Part shown: positions 45,563 through 55,815 of the stretch, piece by piece | How the letters are laid out: every line of letters starts with the position of its first letter | Position numbering within the stretch: the first letter of the stretch is position 1 | Source: Rutpela maculata | Lineage: Eukaryota; Arthropoda; Insecta; Coleoptera; Cerambycidae | Assembly: GCA_936432065.2 (NCBI GenBank) | Contig: OW386291.2 | Span: 22,049,821 to 22,113,820 of the forward strand | Length of the DNA: 64,000 nt | Direction of reading: 5' to 3' | Position numbers and translations under genes: made by a program | Notes under the pieces: generated by a model | What the model saw: the letters and a program-made list of their open reading frames with translations, nothing else | What the model was told of the DNA's origin: nothing | Databases searched by the model: none

Positions 45563-46250
45563 TGTCCACAACCTGCAAGGGCGTAAATAATTTTTTTTTG
45601 TAGGGCAAAATTGATGAGCGGAGGGGAGAATATCAAAAAAAAATTGTTATCATCTCAAAATTTTACTCGAAAAAAAAGCAATATAGAAAAAACTATTTTA
45701 ATATTCTTGACCTGGGGGACCCCCCCCTCTGACAACCTGTCTCTTTCCAAAAACATGTGCCACTTTTTCCGTATACCCGAAGCATTGAATGAGCATTCCA
45801 GTTTGGTATTGAGTCCGTTGTACATACAGATTCGGTAAATGTAGTGTTAAATATGGGCTCCAAGATAAATGAGCGCAAGAAAGAAAACAGATAAATTAGG
45901 AAAAGAAAGACGTATCTATTCCCACTACAATGCATAGGCGGTAAGAAGCGATAGGTACCGATACCCTACGTTGACACACGACAAGGTGATAAAAATAAGA
46001 TTTCACGAAGTGTGGAACGTGCTGGGAGCACTACAAGGTGGACCAAATTAGATGAGATTTGAGATTTTCTCTAAAACTATGGCAGATAGACAAAAACCAA
46101 TATAGGTATCCTGAGCTCGATTTTCGAGAAACAAACAATGAAGCAAAATGCGATCGTCTATCGCGTCTACAGAGCGTTTTTGGAAAATTGGCATTTTGGA
46201 TGACCTCTATATCTCAATCATCAAGAAGTGTCGAATCGAAAATCGAGTAA
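45563..46250. other. Intergenic DNA, nothing firm
   Basis: A GC-rich CTGGGGGACCCCCCCCT stretch near 45712-45730 and GATGAGCGGAGGGGAGAA near 45614 resemble words at 8400 (GATGAGCGGGGGGGAGAA), hinting at shared MITE remnants. No gene seen. Confidence 0.35.
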
Positions 46251-47545
46251 AAATTCAACAATAGCTAAACTACTTTGTTGTTTATTAATGTCCAATTAGC
46301 TAAATTAATTGTTAGTTATCAATTTAGTTAACTTAGCTAACTAGACATTGATAAACTAGTCCTGAGTGATATATAGATATATCCAATCCTCCCCAAATTG
46401 AGCATTTAAATAATATCGTGTTTCATTTGACGTATGACCTGGGGCCCCATTGTGTTGGTAAATTAATCTTTGAAATTGTCTTACAGGCATATTGTCTCCA
46501 AAGGGCTCTATTTCTTATTGGAGAATGTTATGTTAATAAAATTTTTGGTATCCAAATTACCGTGAAATAGTATATTATATTACTAGGAGTAGAACGCACT
46601 CTTTTTTTGTGTTGAGCCCAGGATTTGCGGCTGAGGCGAAGCCGAAGCCGCAAACTGGGCGAATATTCAAACTACAGTCTTACATGTTGACACAATATGA
46701 CAAGTGGCTAGTGGATAGCGCGCCACCGGTGGCTTTCGGTATTAACATTATGTTACTAGTAAAACAATGTCCACTGCGGTGGCGCTCTCGGAACTAACAT
46801 TATGTTACTAGTAAAACAATGTCCACTACGGTGGCGTTCGGTACTAACATTTTGTTACTAGTAAAACAATGTCCTACTTCTACTTCTGTTTTTGGTGACA
46901 TAATTTAAACATTTTAATACGCTTGAAGAAAAAAAATATTATTTGGTATCCAATAAAACCATACCATACACCAAATCCAAATCGTCCTTGACGATTAACT
47001 GTAGCGACTGCGTGCGGATTTTCATGAGCCCATTGGTGGTTATTATGCCGATTAAAAATTCCGACATTGCTTATATGGGCCTCGTCTGTCCATATAATTG
47101 TTCCTTCAAATCCTGGCACTTCATTGCACTGACCCAAAAACCACTGGCAAAAATCGAGACGCCTTTGAAAGTCATTTGGGTATAAAGGATTTGAATTTAT
47201 TATTTTTTAAGCAACGCAGCCAGTTGTTTTTGGGATTCCTAAATTTTCCTGTATTTCGCGAGACGATATATTAGGATTTTCTCTTACAGTTTCTAAAATA
47301 TTATTTTCTACAGCTTCTCTACCTGCTTTATTGTATATTTTTGCTCGAGGCTTTACAAATGATCCAAACTCTTTTAAATGTCGTTATATTTTTATGTCTG
47401 CCTGTCCTTTTTCTGGATATCTAAAAATATATCGCTTATACGGCACATTTGGCACAAAGTTTTGCTGTCTATAACTTACCTTTATTAAAATAAAGCTCGG
47501 AAGCTAAATCAGTAGCTGATCCAGAGTAGGCTTGGGGGGTGTTAG
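46250..47545 (-). pseudogene. Decayed mariner-like transposase, copy 2, with a ~330 bp insert
   Basis: Read on the minus strand: TPQAYSGSATDLASELYFNK (DUF4817-like, about 47545-47475), then AVENNILETVRENPNISSRE and IQENLGIPKTTGC (second helix-turn-helix, about 47210-47330), then YPNDFQ.RLDFCQWFL and EGTIIWTDEAHISNVGIFN with HNNHQWAHENPH (46960-47170). The 3' part (46250-46566) matches 37560-37860 of copy 1. Stops and frameshifts are frequent. The insert at about 46567-46930 is unrelated. Intact relatives are cut-and-paste transposases. Confidence 0.75.
46720..46875. repeat. Three tandem copies of a ~52 bp unit
   Basis: ATGTTACTAGTAAAACAATG (third copy TTGTTACTAG...) recurs at about 46749, 46801 and 46852, each followed by TCC and, in two, by ACTRCGGTGGCG. 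It sits in the insert within transposase copy 2; nearby GCGAAGCCGAAGCCGCAAAC is also repetitive. Confidence 0.75.
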
Positions 47546-47818
47546 TTAACAATAAGTAAAATTTGTAGAAATAACCTTTATACAATAGGTACTTACGTAC
47601 AAAACAAAAGTAAAAAAAATTCCATATGATGCGAATTTTTTGAAAGCACTGTATAAAGATAAGAAATAAAATGTAAAAAGGCGCATTCTTAATTAAAAGA
47701 AAAAACAATACATCAAAGTACCAAAAATACTTATACACTCAAAGAAATAGTATGGGTAAATTCAACAAAAAAAAAATGGTTAACTAACAATATCGTTAAT
47801 TTTGTTAAACCAAACTAT

Positions 47819-48213
47819 TGTCGCGTGTTTCCACCCTTAGGAAACCACCCTCGCAAAATCCGTGGGTTCCAAAAATTATAACAAGAGATGTCCACTAACA
47901 CACTTTATTAAATATTTACTGGATACTTCACAATACTATTATTAATTTAAATACACTTTACTGACTAAAAATCACAATGTTTATTACTTTGTTTATCTTT
48001 GAACTCTTAACCTCACTTTCTATACTTTCTGAACTTTCTGAACTACTCGCCGAGAATGCGGTCGGTCTTTTATACTTAAAAATGACAGATCTCGATTTTT
48101 CTGTGATGACGCCACCATTCTCTAGATAATTCCGAATGTCACTTTGGAATCTTCTGGTAGGTTCTTTTTCGAGTAGGTGCAAATACATCATTCTAGGGTT
48201 GTAACACATTACA
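47819..48213 (-). repeat. 3' LTR, apparently identical to the 5' LTR
   Basis: Same 395 bp as 51409-51803 as far as I can compare. AATAAA at about 47980-47985 would serve as the 3' end signal of the transcript. Identity of the LTRs implies very recent insertion, because both are copied from one template at integration. Confidence 0.95.
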
Positions 48214-48224
48214 CTGCCCCCTCC

Positions 48225-50972
48225 TTAAGCCTGAACGTCCCGGTCAGGCAATTCAGCCTCTTTCACATACTTCGCCAGTCTATCCAAGGGTACGATCTTC
48301 ATCTTGGACTTTTTGTTTCGTTGAATCCGATAAACGACATCATTAATTCGGGTAATAACAGTATACGGTCCATCCCAAGGAGGTTGAAGTTTCGGGGATC
48401 TCCATTCCTTCCGCTGTGGGTTGTACAGCCAAACCAGATCCCCCACCTTGAATCCCCCTGTACTGGCATTCTGATCATAACGAGCCTTCAAGCGGTTACT
48501 AGTTCTGTTCATCTGCTCTCGATCATTCTTCGGCTGTTCTCGGCTTCCATTTCTGTAGTTGCTCATCGAAAATGGTTCTCCATGGGCAGCACAATTTTTA
48601 CACTTGCGACACCAGGCGTCCACATCCTGGCGACTATTAACCCAATAGAACTGTTCCCGTGCTCTACTCAATGTCTTGTTTATGCCGAAGTGTCTGCTGG
48701 ATGTTTCATTATGTGCTTCCTGGAGTACTTCTGGTACACGACACCTGGGAATCACTAGACGCATGGCAACCTGCTTCCCATCTGGGCTTTCCCATGCTCT
48801 CCTCAAAAGCCCATCTACGACCATAAGTGAATCCCATTGTGACCATAAAGCCTTCAGCCCCACTTCTTTGTTGGAAACATCCTTCCATGCTGGACGCGTT
48901 CCCTCTTCTTTTGCTCTCAACATGGGTCCGATTTCTACATCGCGCAATTGCTCTTGCCTCAGAGTTTTCTTTGTCCAACTGTCTGGAAGATCGACCTTGA
49001 CAATGTTGACTTCAACCATGTTCGGCAATTTTCCCACCTGAGGGTAGCGCTTGCAATCTTCCTTGTCTGGTTTTCTGGATAATGCAGGAGTTTTGACTGC
49101 CTGCGTTGTCAACAGCCTGGTTTTCTCACATTGGTCGTTCACTTTTGACAAAATAAATTGTTCGTTCCCAATCCTTAACATTCGCTTTCCTACGTCAACA
49201 ATAAATCCATACTGTTCCATAATGTCCAGTCCCAAAATGAAGTCATCCGTAATGTCAGCCACGATGACCCTGTGGTCGAACCTCAAATGCCCAATCTGCA
49301 AACCCAGGTCTACTTCTCCATGAACCGTAGCCCTGTCCCCCGTAGCTGTCCGGACGATCACTTCTTCATTTTGCCTCTTGGTAATCTTTATGCCCGATAT
49401 AAATCCTGGACGTACTATTGATGACGTAGTACCTGTGTCGATGGTAAACAAACATTTTCTTCCGTTCACATATCCATGCAACAACAGTCTGCTTGCGATT
49501 CTTCGAAGCTGGGAAATCTTTATTTCTCTGGGAGCACTGCATTCCCTAGCCAGAACAACCCCCCTGGTACTGTTTTCCTGCTCCTCTTCAAGATTCACAG
49601 CATTTACTCGACTCTCCGAATTCTGCTGTCGACAGTCTCGCTTCATGTGTCCTACCTTGCCGCAGTTGTAACATTTAATACCACCACTCGGCTTTCCTTT
49701 GTTTTTCTGTTTTTCCTGCTTTCCAAGGTCATCTAATTTATCCAATAGTTTGGTAAACATTTTCTGCATCTCAGTCAACATAAGGTTCTGGTTCATTTCT
49801 GGTTGCGATTCTTCGAGAGTCACAGCTCGCACTCTCGACCTTGGAGTATCTCTGTAGGCGGCTTCTACTTCAAGTGCACGCACCAAAGCTTCGCTACTAC
49901 TTTGGTGTCTCGTCAGCCTCAGAACTCGCCTGACCTCTTCGTCCCTTATACCATCTAAAAAGGCCCCCACGGCTAATTGTTCCTGGAATTCTTTAGGTGC
50001 ACTCGGATACGCCAGGTGTGCCAGTCTCTCTATCGCAGCTTCAAATTCTTGTAAACTTTCCCCAGCTTTTTGCATCCGGGATTTTAGCTGAGCCTGGTAT
50101 AATTGGGCAAGGTATTGATCGCCATACCTCAAGTCTAATGCAGCTTCCAAGACTTTAAAGTCCCTTTGTTTCTCCACCGGGATAGTCTGAAGTAATTCTG
50201 AGGCCTGGCCCCTTAACGCCAGAACTAATGCCATGGCCTTTTCCTCGTTATCCCAGTTGTTCGCACATGCTGCTGCCTCAAACTGCCTCTTGTACGTTGT
50301 CCATGAGCTTTGGCCGTCAAAGGAGGGAGGTTTTAACCGGTGACCTGATGATACCACCTGCTGGCTTCCTCTATCTCTCAACTGTCGTTTAAGTCGCTCC
50401 ACTTCTCCTTCGAACTCACTCATCTTTCCTTTGATCTGACTGACTTCGGTCTCAACTACATCTACTTTGTCTTCTACCTTATCTACTTTTTCTTCTACCT
50501 TGTTTATCTCTTCTTTAACTTCACATTTTAGTACTTCATTGGCAGAAATGATAGTGTCTTGTTGTATTTTCATTTGTTCATTCAGAATTTTCCTTAATTC
50601 TTCTTGGCGTCTTTCTTGTTCCTCTTTCTCCTCTTGACGTCGTCTTTCTTGTTCCTCTTTCTCCTCTTGACGTCGTCTTTCTTGCTCTTCTTTCTCCTCT
50701 TGCTGTCGTATCTTCAGGTCTTCCATAATTTTTCTCAATTCGTTTTTTTCTTCTTGACGTCTTCTTTCTTCATCCTCTTTTTCTTTCTGATGTCTTATTC
50801 CCTGATCTTCCATCATTTTCTTTAATTCGTTCCTTTCTTCTTTTTCTTCATGACGTTTTTTCTCCTGTTCTTCTTTGTCTTCCTGCCGTTGCTGCGCCAT
50901 CATTTTTTTGAATTGTTCGAATAAGTCCTGTATTTGTTTATCGGATGCCATACTTCTAGTTTTTATAGGCAT
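48225..50972 (-). CDS. Gag-protease fused to integrase zinc-binding and C-terminal regions (in-frame deletion derivative)
   Basis: 915 codons from MPIKTRSMASDKQIQDLFEQ. Residues about 10-200 form a charged coiled coil with repeats of EEKEEQERRRQ; about 210-395 is a Gag capsid-like region; a CCHC zinc knuckle (CYNCGKVGHMKRDC) lies near 432-446. A retropepsin-type protease follows, with FTIDTGTTSSIV near 507-520 (active-site DTG) and a later FILGLDIM. The text then jumps to ALSRKPDKEDCK, normally the end of RNase H, then the integrase HHCC finger (H and C residues about 752-793). It jumps again to the integrase C-terminus (FKVGDLVWLYNPQ ... DGPYTVITRINDVVYRI). Reverse transcriptase, RNase H body and the integrase catalytic core are absent, yet the frame is open throughout. 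It could make particles and a protease, but cannot replicate alone. Confidence 0.93.
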   Translation of the reverse strand: MPIKTRSMASDKQIQDLFEQFKKMMAQQRQEDKEEQEKKRHEEKEERNELKKMMEDQGIRHQKEKEDEERRRQEEKNELRKIMEDLKIRQQEEKEEQERRRQEEKEEQERRRQEEKEEQERRQEELRKILNEQMKIQQDTIISANEVLKCEVKEEINKVEEKVDKVEDKVDVVETEVSQIKGKMSEFEGEVERLKRQLRDRGSQQVVSSGHRLKPPSFDGQSSWTTYKRQFEAAACANNWDNEEKAMALVLALRGQASELLQTIPVEKQRDFKVLEAALDLRYGDQYLAQLYQAQLKSRMQKAGESLQEFEAAIERLAHLAYPSAPKEFQEQLAVGAFLDGIRDEEVRRVLRLTRHQSSSEALVRALEVEAAYRDTPRSRVRAVTLEESQPEMNQNLMLTEMQKMFTKLLDKLDDLGKQEKQKNKGKPSGGIKCYNCGKVGHMKRDCRQQNSESRVNAVNLEEEQENSTRGVVLARECSAPREIKISQLRRIASRLLLHGYVNGRKCLFTIDTGTTSSIVRPGFISGIKITKRQNEEVIVRTATGDRATVHGEVDLGLQIGHLRFDHRVIVADITDDFILGLDIMEQYGFIVDVGKRMLRIGNEQFILSKVNDQCEKTRLLTTQAVKTPALSRKPDKEDCKRYPQVGKLPNMVEVNIVKVDLPDSWTKKTLRQEQLRDVEIGPMLRAKEEGTRPAWKDVSNKEVGLKALWSQWDSLMVVDGLLRRAWESPDGKQVAMRLVIPRCRVPEVLQEAHNETSSRHFGINKTLSRAREQFYWVNSRQDVDAWCRKCKNCAAHGEPFSMSNYRNGSREQPKNDREQMNRTSNRLKARYDQNASTGGFKVGDLVWLYNPQRKEWRSPKLQPPWDGPYTVITRINDVVYRIQRNKKSKMKIVPLDRLAKYVKEAELPDRDVQA

Positions 50973-51408
50973 AAGATTATGTTAAAATAAAATAAATTTA
51001 ACTGTCACATCAATATCGGTAATGGAACTTTCCAGACAAATCTCGAAATAGCACGAAAAAGTCTTATTCAGAGTCTTTTGTCACTATCCAGTTTAGAGAA
51101 TTTACTAATCTCCACTAATGTCCAAATAGAAAAGTTCTAGAAATTTTCACACACTAAATGAGTCTTTTTCAGTGTCTCTATCACTTCTCAGTTCAAAGGA
51201 ATTAATTATCACACTAATGTCCCAATAAAATGTTCTACAATGTCTCAAAAATGCACTTAACACTATTTTCCTGTTCGAAAATAACCCTCGAACAATGTCC
51301 AGTAAATGAGTCCTCCGTGTTAGCACTAACCCTCGAGAATACTTCTCGAACACTCCAGCACAACTTCAGAGCTCCTCTTGTCATAAAATTCCGCTTTCTG
51401 ACACCAAT

Positions 51409-51803
51409 TGTCGCGTGTTTCCACCCTTAGGAAACCACCCTCGCAAAATCCGTGGGTTCCAAAAATTATAACAAGAGATGTCCACTAACACACTTTATTA
51501 AATATTTACTGGATACTTCACAATACTATTATTAATTTAAATACACTTTACTGACTAAAAATCACAATGTTTATTACTTTGTTTATCTTTGAACTCTTAA
51601 CCTCACTTTCTATACTTTCTGAACTTTCTGAACTACTCGCCGAGAATGCGGTCGGTCTTTTATACTTAAAAATGACAGATCTCGATTTTTCTGTGATGAC
51701 GCCACCATTCTCTAGATAATTCCGAATGTCACTTTGGAATCTTCTGGTAGGTTCTTTTTCGAGTAGGTGCAAATACATCATTCTAGGGTTGTAACACATT
51801 ACA
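51409..51803 (-). promoter_or_regulatory. 5' LTR with TATA box and polyadenylation signal
   Basis: In minus-strand sense the LTR carries TATAAAAG (plus 51657-51664) about 140 bp from its 5' end, the likely transcription promoter, and AATAAA (about 51570-51575) further downstream. The first 83 codons of an open frame here are the LTR itself, not a gene. Confidence 0.75.
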
Positions 51804-52059
51804 CTATATTGATGGTATTTTTAAACAGAGGTGATTGTTATTTTAATTAATAAAAAGTTGTCGTACAACAAAACAAACATTAATTTAAAAAATAGATGAA
51901 TAAGACTATTATTTTGTTCGTCTGACTATTATTTTGTTGAATTCTGTCAAATTAAACTAGATAATAGTATATTTTATTTTTAACTATTATCGAATTGTAA
52001 TTCTAACCCAGTATTAGTTCGCTGTATTATTGTACTTGGTAGACAAACTAATATTATTG

Positions 52060-52335
52060 TCGTCTTCTAGAAGTTCTAAAAGAATTACCATAAAATTTGC
52101 TTGCTTACCACGTAGTCTATTACGGAAATTATTCCCAGATGACGCCACATACAAATCACTGATAATAATCAATCATGCATTATCTTATACTCTTATGAAT
52201 TTATAGAAAGTTAATAACATGATTGCAATGTTCAAATTCTCTCAGGGATCATCGATATATTTGGATGGATCTTATAAACGATCTCTAATCTTTGGTTTGA
52301 ATGGTCTGATGTCTCAATACTGAGATTTTGGCTAA
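52060..52335. repeat. Second copy of the 7.5-9.1 kb degenerate element
   Basis: Shares TTCTAGAAGTTCTAAAAG, TTGCTTACCACGTAGT and GATCATCGAT..ATTTGGATG with 7840-8175 in the same order. It then joins directly to text matching about 8605-8650 (GATGTCTCAATACTGAGATTTTG). It lacks the 414 bp hAT MITE of the first copy, which confirms that MITE's borders. Confidence 0.75.
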
Positions 52336-52639
52336 CCAAAAAAAACTTCATCATACAATAAAGTGTAGATCAACCTAAAAATTAGTTGGTGAACAAAAAA
52401 CAAAGTCGTTGTACTATTTAATTGTAGACCAAATTGAAAATGGTTAGTGAACATAAAAAAATGTCATTGTACTATTTAATTTGTTACAAGAAGATATGAT
52501 TATTAAACTACTATTTGTTTACGAAAACAAATAAAGTTGTATGACTATTCTTTTCTGATTGATTTAACTATGAAACTAGATAGGCGCGATTTCATATGCT
52601 CTTTTTGGTTGAATTTACCTATCATTTTCTTTGAGTGTA

Positions 52640-53200
52640 ATAAAAATTCCAATTTTGTTTTTTGTTTTGGCTTTTATTACTATTACACCAGGGAAATTAG
52701 ACAAAAAAATGAGGAAACCTGGACAAAACTAGTAAAAATCTGAATTTTGGCATACACAAAAATCCCAACATGGCTACCCATGATATTGAAGGTCAAAGTT
52801 TTTTGCAAATATCTCGCGTCCTATGCATCGAGATATTCAATGTCAAAATTTGAAAACAGTTTTTCGCGAATATCTCACGCCAAAAAAATCGAACAGTAAT
52901 AAACTTAACATGAAAGTTGTAAAGAATTCAATTATCTACAAGATTGGTATTTTGCATTTTTTCCCAAAACCTCGCCCTTTTCGAGATATTCAAGGTCGAA
53001 ATTTAACAAAAACGGTTTTTTGGCGCTACTGATTGTTTGTAGACTTCGTCGCGGTCCAATGCATAAGTAGTCCACTCAAATTAGGAAAAAAGCGGATAAA
53101 AATTCTGAACAGCAGTTTCTCTGCACAGGAAGTAAGTATTCAACTTTTAGAACAAGATTTTGCTTATGCGGAGAAAAAAAAGAAATGATTTTTGAGATAT
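52640..53200. other. Intergenic DNA with repeated 'CGAGATATTCAAGGTC' words
   Basis: ATATTGAAGGTCAAAGTTTT, GAGATATTCAATGTCAAAAT and GAGATATTCAAGGTCGAAAT recur at about 52783, 52830 and 52984 together with AATATCTC-type words. The same vocabulary appears in the palindromes at 30.8 and 54.9-55.7 kb. No gene is seen. Confidence 0.4.
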
Positions 53201-53207
53201 ATACATA

Positions 53208-54898
53208 TACAGGGTGTTTCGAAAAGATTGGGACAACGCTTAGATACTTGACAACAAAACAAGTCGATTTAACTCAAAAAGTAGTGGTCCAACTCTTTTC
53301 GTTTTCAAGATAGAGGGTGATAAATTAAAAAAATTGTATTTGTAATTTGTCCCTATCTTGGAGACTAGAATCCGTATCAACTTCAAAGTTGGTAACGACA
53401 TGGTTTTCAGGTCGCTAATTATAATGGTGATATTGCCGATGACATATTTTATAGAGGGCGCTAGTTACAGTACTTTTATGTGACACTTTAAGCCATATAA
53501 CTTTTTTGAGGTTACGTTTTGGACATCGTCTTTTATTTTAATCGAAACGCAATTTGGTTTTCTAAAGAAAAGGTGTACTTGTTTAAACGCGATAAAATGC
53601 ACCCTTTCAGAGAAATACGCGATTTACAATTTTGTCACACACCAATTCGAAGAAAATCAACACCCCGAGTGTTTTGAAAAGATTGGGACAACGCACAGTG
53701 GAAAAAAAGCCTTTTTTGGATAAAAATCTGCCTACAAGTCAAATCTTAATCAATTTCTATCTACCTTGGCTTAAAATGTAAGTTATTGGCTACACTTTCA
53801 GAGTATACTGCCTAAATTACAAACCCCGATTTCCTAACCTCAAAAAATGTATCATATATGAGAGTAATCACTTTTTTCTATTCCTTCAAGTCAAATCGTG
53901 ATCAATTTTGACAATCCTGGGGTTCATAATTTAGGCAGTATATGCTGAAAGGGTAGCTAATAACCTGCATTTTAAGCCTAGGATTGTCAAAATCGATCAA
54001 GATTTGATTTGTAGAAATCGAAAAAAAGTGAGTCATATTTGATACATTTTTTTGAGGTTAGGAATTCGGGGTTTGCAATTTAGGCAGTATACTCTGAAAG
54101 TGTAGCAAATAACCTACATTCAAAGCCAAGGTAGATCAGAATTTATTAAGGTTTGACTTGTAGGCAGATTTTTGTCCAAAAAAGGCTTTTTTTCCACCGT
54201 GCAACGCTTAGCGTAAACTCTTGACATCAAAACAAGTCGATTTAACCCAAAAAGTAACGGTGCAACTCTTTTCGTTTTCAAGATACAGAGTGGTATATTA
54301 AAAAAATTGTATTCGTATTTTGTCTCTATCTTTGAGAATATTACACGTATCTACAACAAGCACTATTGACGATTTCAAGACATCATACTTGACGTACACC
54401 TACTAGATAAGAAACCGCTCTTAGGAACAACTGAATTTCTTCGAACTGGTATGTGATAAAGTTGTAAATCGCGTATTTCTCTGAAAGCATGCATTTTATC
54501 GCGTTTAAACAAGTACACCTTTTCTTTAGGAAACCAAATTGTGTTTCGTTTATAATAGAAGACGATGTCCAAAACCTAACCTCAAAAAAGTTATGGTTTA
54601 AAGTGTCACGTAAAAGTCCTGTAACCAGCGCCATCTATAAAATATGGCATCGGCAATATCACCATTGTAATTAGCGACCTGAAAAACATGTCGTTACCAA
54701 CTTTGAAGTAGATACGTATAACAGCCTCCAAGATAGAGACAAATTACTAATGTAATTTTTTTTACTTTGACACCTTATATCTTGAAAATGAAAAGAGTTA
54801 GACCACTACTTTTTGAGTTAAATCGACTTGTTTTGATGTCAAGAATCTACAGCTAAGCGTTGTCCCAATCTTTTCGAAACACCCTGTATATACGTTTT
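53208..54898. mobile_element. Mariner-like foldback, partly duplicated, with an inner palindrome
   Basis: The ends are TACAGGGTGTTTCGAAAAGA and its exact complement, continuing through TTGGGACAACGC, flanked by TA (53206-53207, 54899-54900). An extra internal terminus, GAGTGTTTTGAAAAGATTGG (53667), followed by the same text on the far side of the inner palindrome, shows a tandem partial copy. No transposase frame is present. CAGGGTG ends with TA duplications are typical of mariner-like elements in insects. Confidence 0.85.
53694..54201. mobile_element. Transib-like foldback with RSS-type termini and 5 bp duplication
   Basis: The ends are CACAGTGGAAAAAAAGCC and, read inward, CACGGTGGAAAAAAAGCC. 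CAACG is duplicated exactly (53689-53693, 54202-54206). Transib elements and the RAG recombination signal share CACAGTG-type heptamer ends, and Transib makes 5 bp GC-rich duplications, so the assignment fits. Inverted arms run for about 200 bp (CTGCCTACAAGTCAAATCTT mirrored near 54155). 508 bp, no coding frame. Confidence 0.75.
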
Positions 54899-54899
54899 T

Positions 54900-55735
54900 T
54901 CGTGTTTTTTTTTCATTTAGACGTATATATCTCGAAAAGTACGCGTTTTTAAGGCTAAACAAACATAGGTAAACGCGTTCAGAATACGACTTCCTACAAA
55001 AAAGGTTCTATACATTTTTTCGATTATCCCATTGGCTTTTCCGGAAAAGCGACTTGAAAAATATATATGTGTTTTATCGTTTGTTTTTTATTTTGAATGC
55101 AAATATCTCGAAAAGTGCGCGATTTTAGGGCTAAGTGAACATAAGGAAACTTGTTAAGAATGAGATTTCCTGCAAAAAAGCTCCTAGACATTTTTCCTAT
55201 TATCCCATTGGTTTTTCCGGAAAAGCTTCTTGAAGATTATGTATATTTGCTTATTCGTGGTTTTTTTTTCATTTTGACGTTTATATCTCTCAAATATATA
55301 GAACTTTTTTTGTAGGAAATCATATTCTGAACAAGTTTAGTAATGTTCATTTAGTCTTAAAAATGCGTACTTTCCGAGATATATAAGCCCAAATGAAAAA
55401 AAATTACGAAAAAGCAAATATATATTATTCTTCAAGAAGCTTTTTCGGAAAAACCAATGGGATAATCGAAAAATGTATACGAGCTTTTTTGTAGAAAATC
55501 TCATTTTGAACAAGCTTACTTATGTTCATTTAGCCCTAAATTTTCGTGCTTTTCGAGATATTTGCATTCAAAATAAAAAAACACAAAAAAACACATAGAT
55601 ATATTTTTCGGAAAAGCTAATGGGATAATCGGGAAAATGTATAGAACCTTTTTTGTAAGAAATCGTATTATGAACACGTTTACCTATGTTCGTTTAGTCT
55701 TAAAAATGCGTACTTTTCGAGATACGCGCAACAGC
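54900..55735. repeat. Four-part alternating palindrome
   Basis: Two ~200 bp units in direct order (about 54915-55110 and 55110-55290) are followed by two in inverted order (about 55310-55510 and 55510-55730). Each has GCGATTTT/GCGTTTTT, a TTCGAGATAT-type word, ATGTTC.., CCCATTGG..TTTTCCGG and AAAAGC. The whole can fold as a large hairpin. No coding frame or clean target duplication is seen. Confidence 0.7.
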
Positions 55736-55815
55736 AGGCATTTTCCCATTCAGGAGACCTTATCGAATATGTTTTTGCTTGCTGCCGTCATTTTCCAGCT
55801 GAGTCTGATGGTAAC

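Larger units (their letters stand above)
47819..51803 (-). mobile_element. Young Ty3/Gypsy-type LTR element lacking RT, RNase H and integrase core
   Basis: Two 395 bp LTRs (47819-48213 and 51409-51803) look identical by eye, and a 4 bp duplication CTAT flanks the element (47815-47818, 51804-51807). LTRs start TG and end CA in minus-strand sense. Next to the 5' LTR is TGGTGTCAGAAAGCGG, the expected place and type of a tRNA primer site (tRNA not assigned). A purine tract AAGGAGGGGGCAG precedes the 3' LTR. The 3985 bp body holds one long minus-strand frame (50972-48225). A full-length Gypsy element is usually 5-8 kb; the missing part corresponds to the polymerase and integrase core. It must have been copied by enzymes from a relative. 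Confidence 0.95.
47736..52637. mobile_element. TA-flanked TIR element hosting an LTR retroelement
   Basis: The ends are CACTCAAAGAAATAGTATGG on the left and, read inward, CACTCAAAGAAAATGATAGG on the right. Both continue into GTAAATTCAAC, and both are flanked by TA (47734-47735, 52638-52639). Removing the LTR element at 47819-51803 leaves about 0.9 kb, of which 52060-52335 is a relative of the 7.5-9.1 kb element. No transposase is present. TA duplication suggests a Tc1/mariner-type enzyme in trans. Confidence 0.7.

Noticed and set aside
47958..48209. 83-codon protein (and its identical copy at 51548-51799)
   Set aside because: It is the LTR itself read on the minus strand; identity of the two copies reflects LTR identity.
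48177..49736. Plus-strand frames opposite the LTR element's long gene
   Set aside because: Antisense shadows of the 915-codon minus-strand frame.
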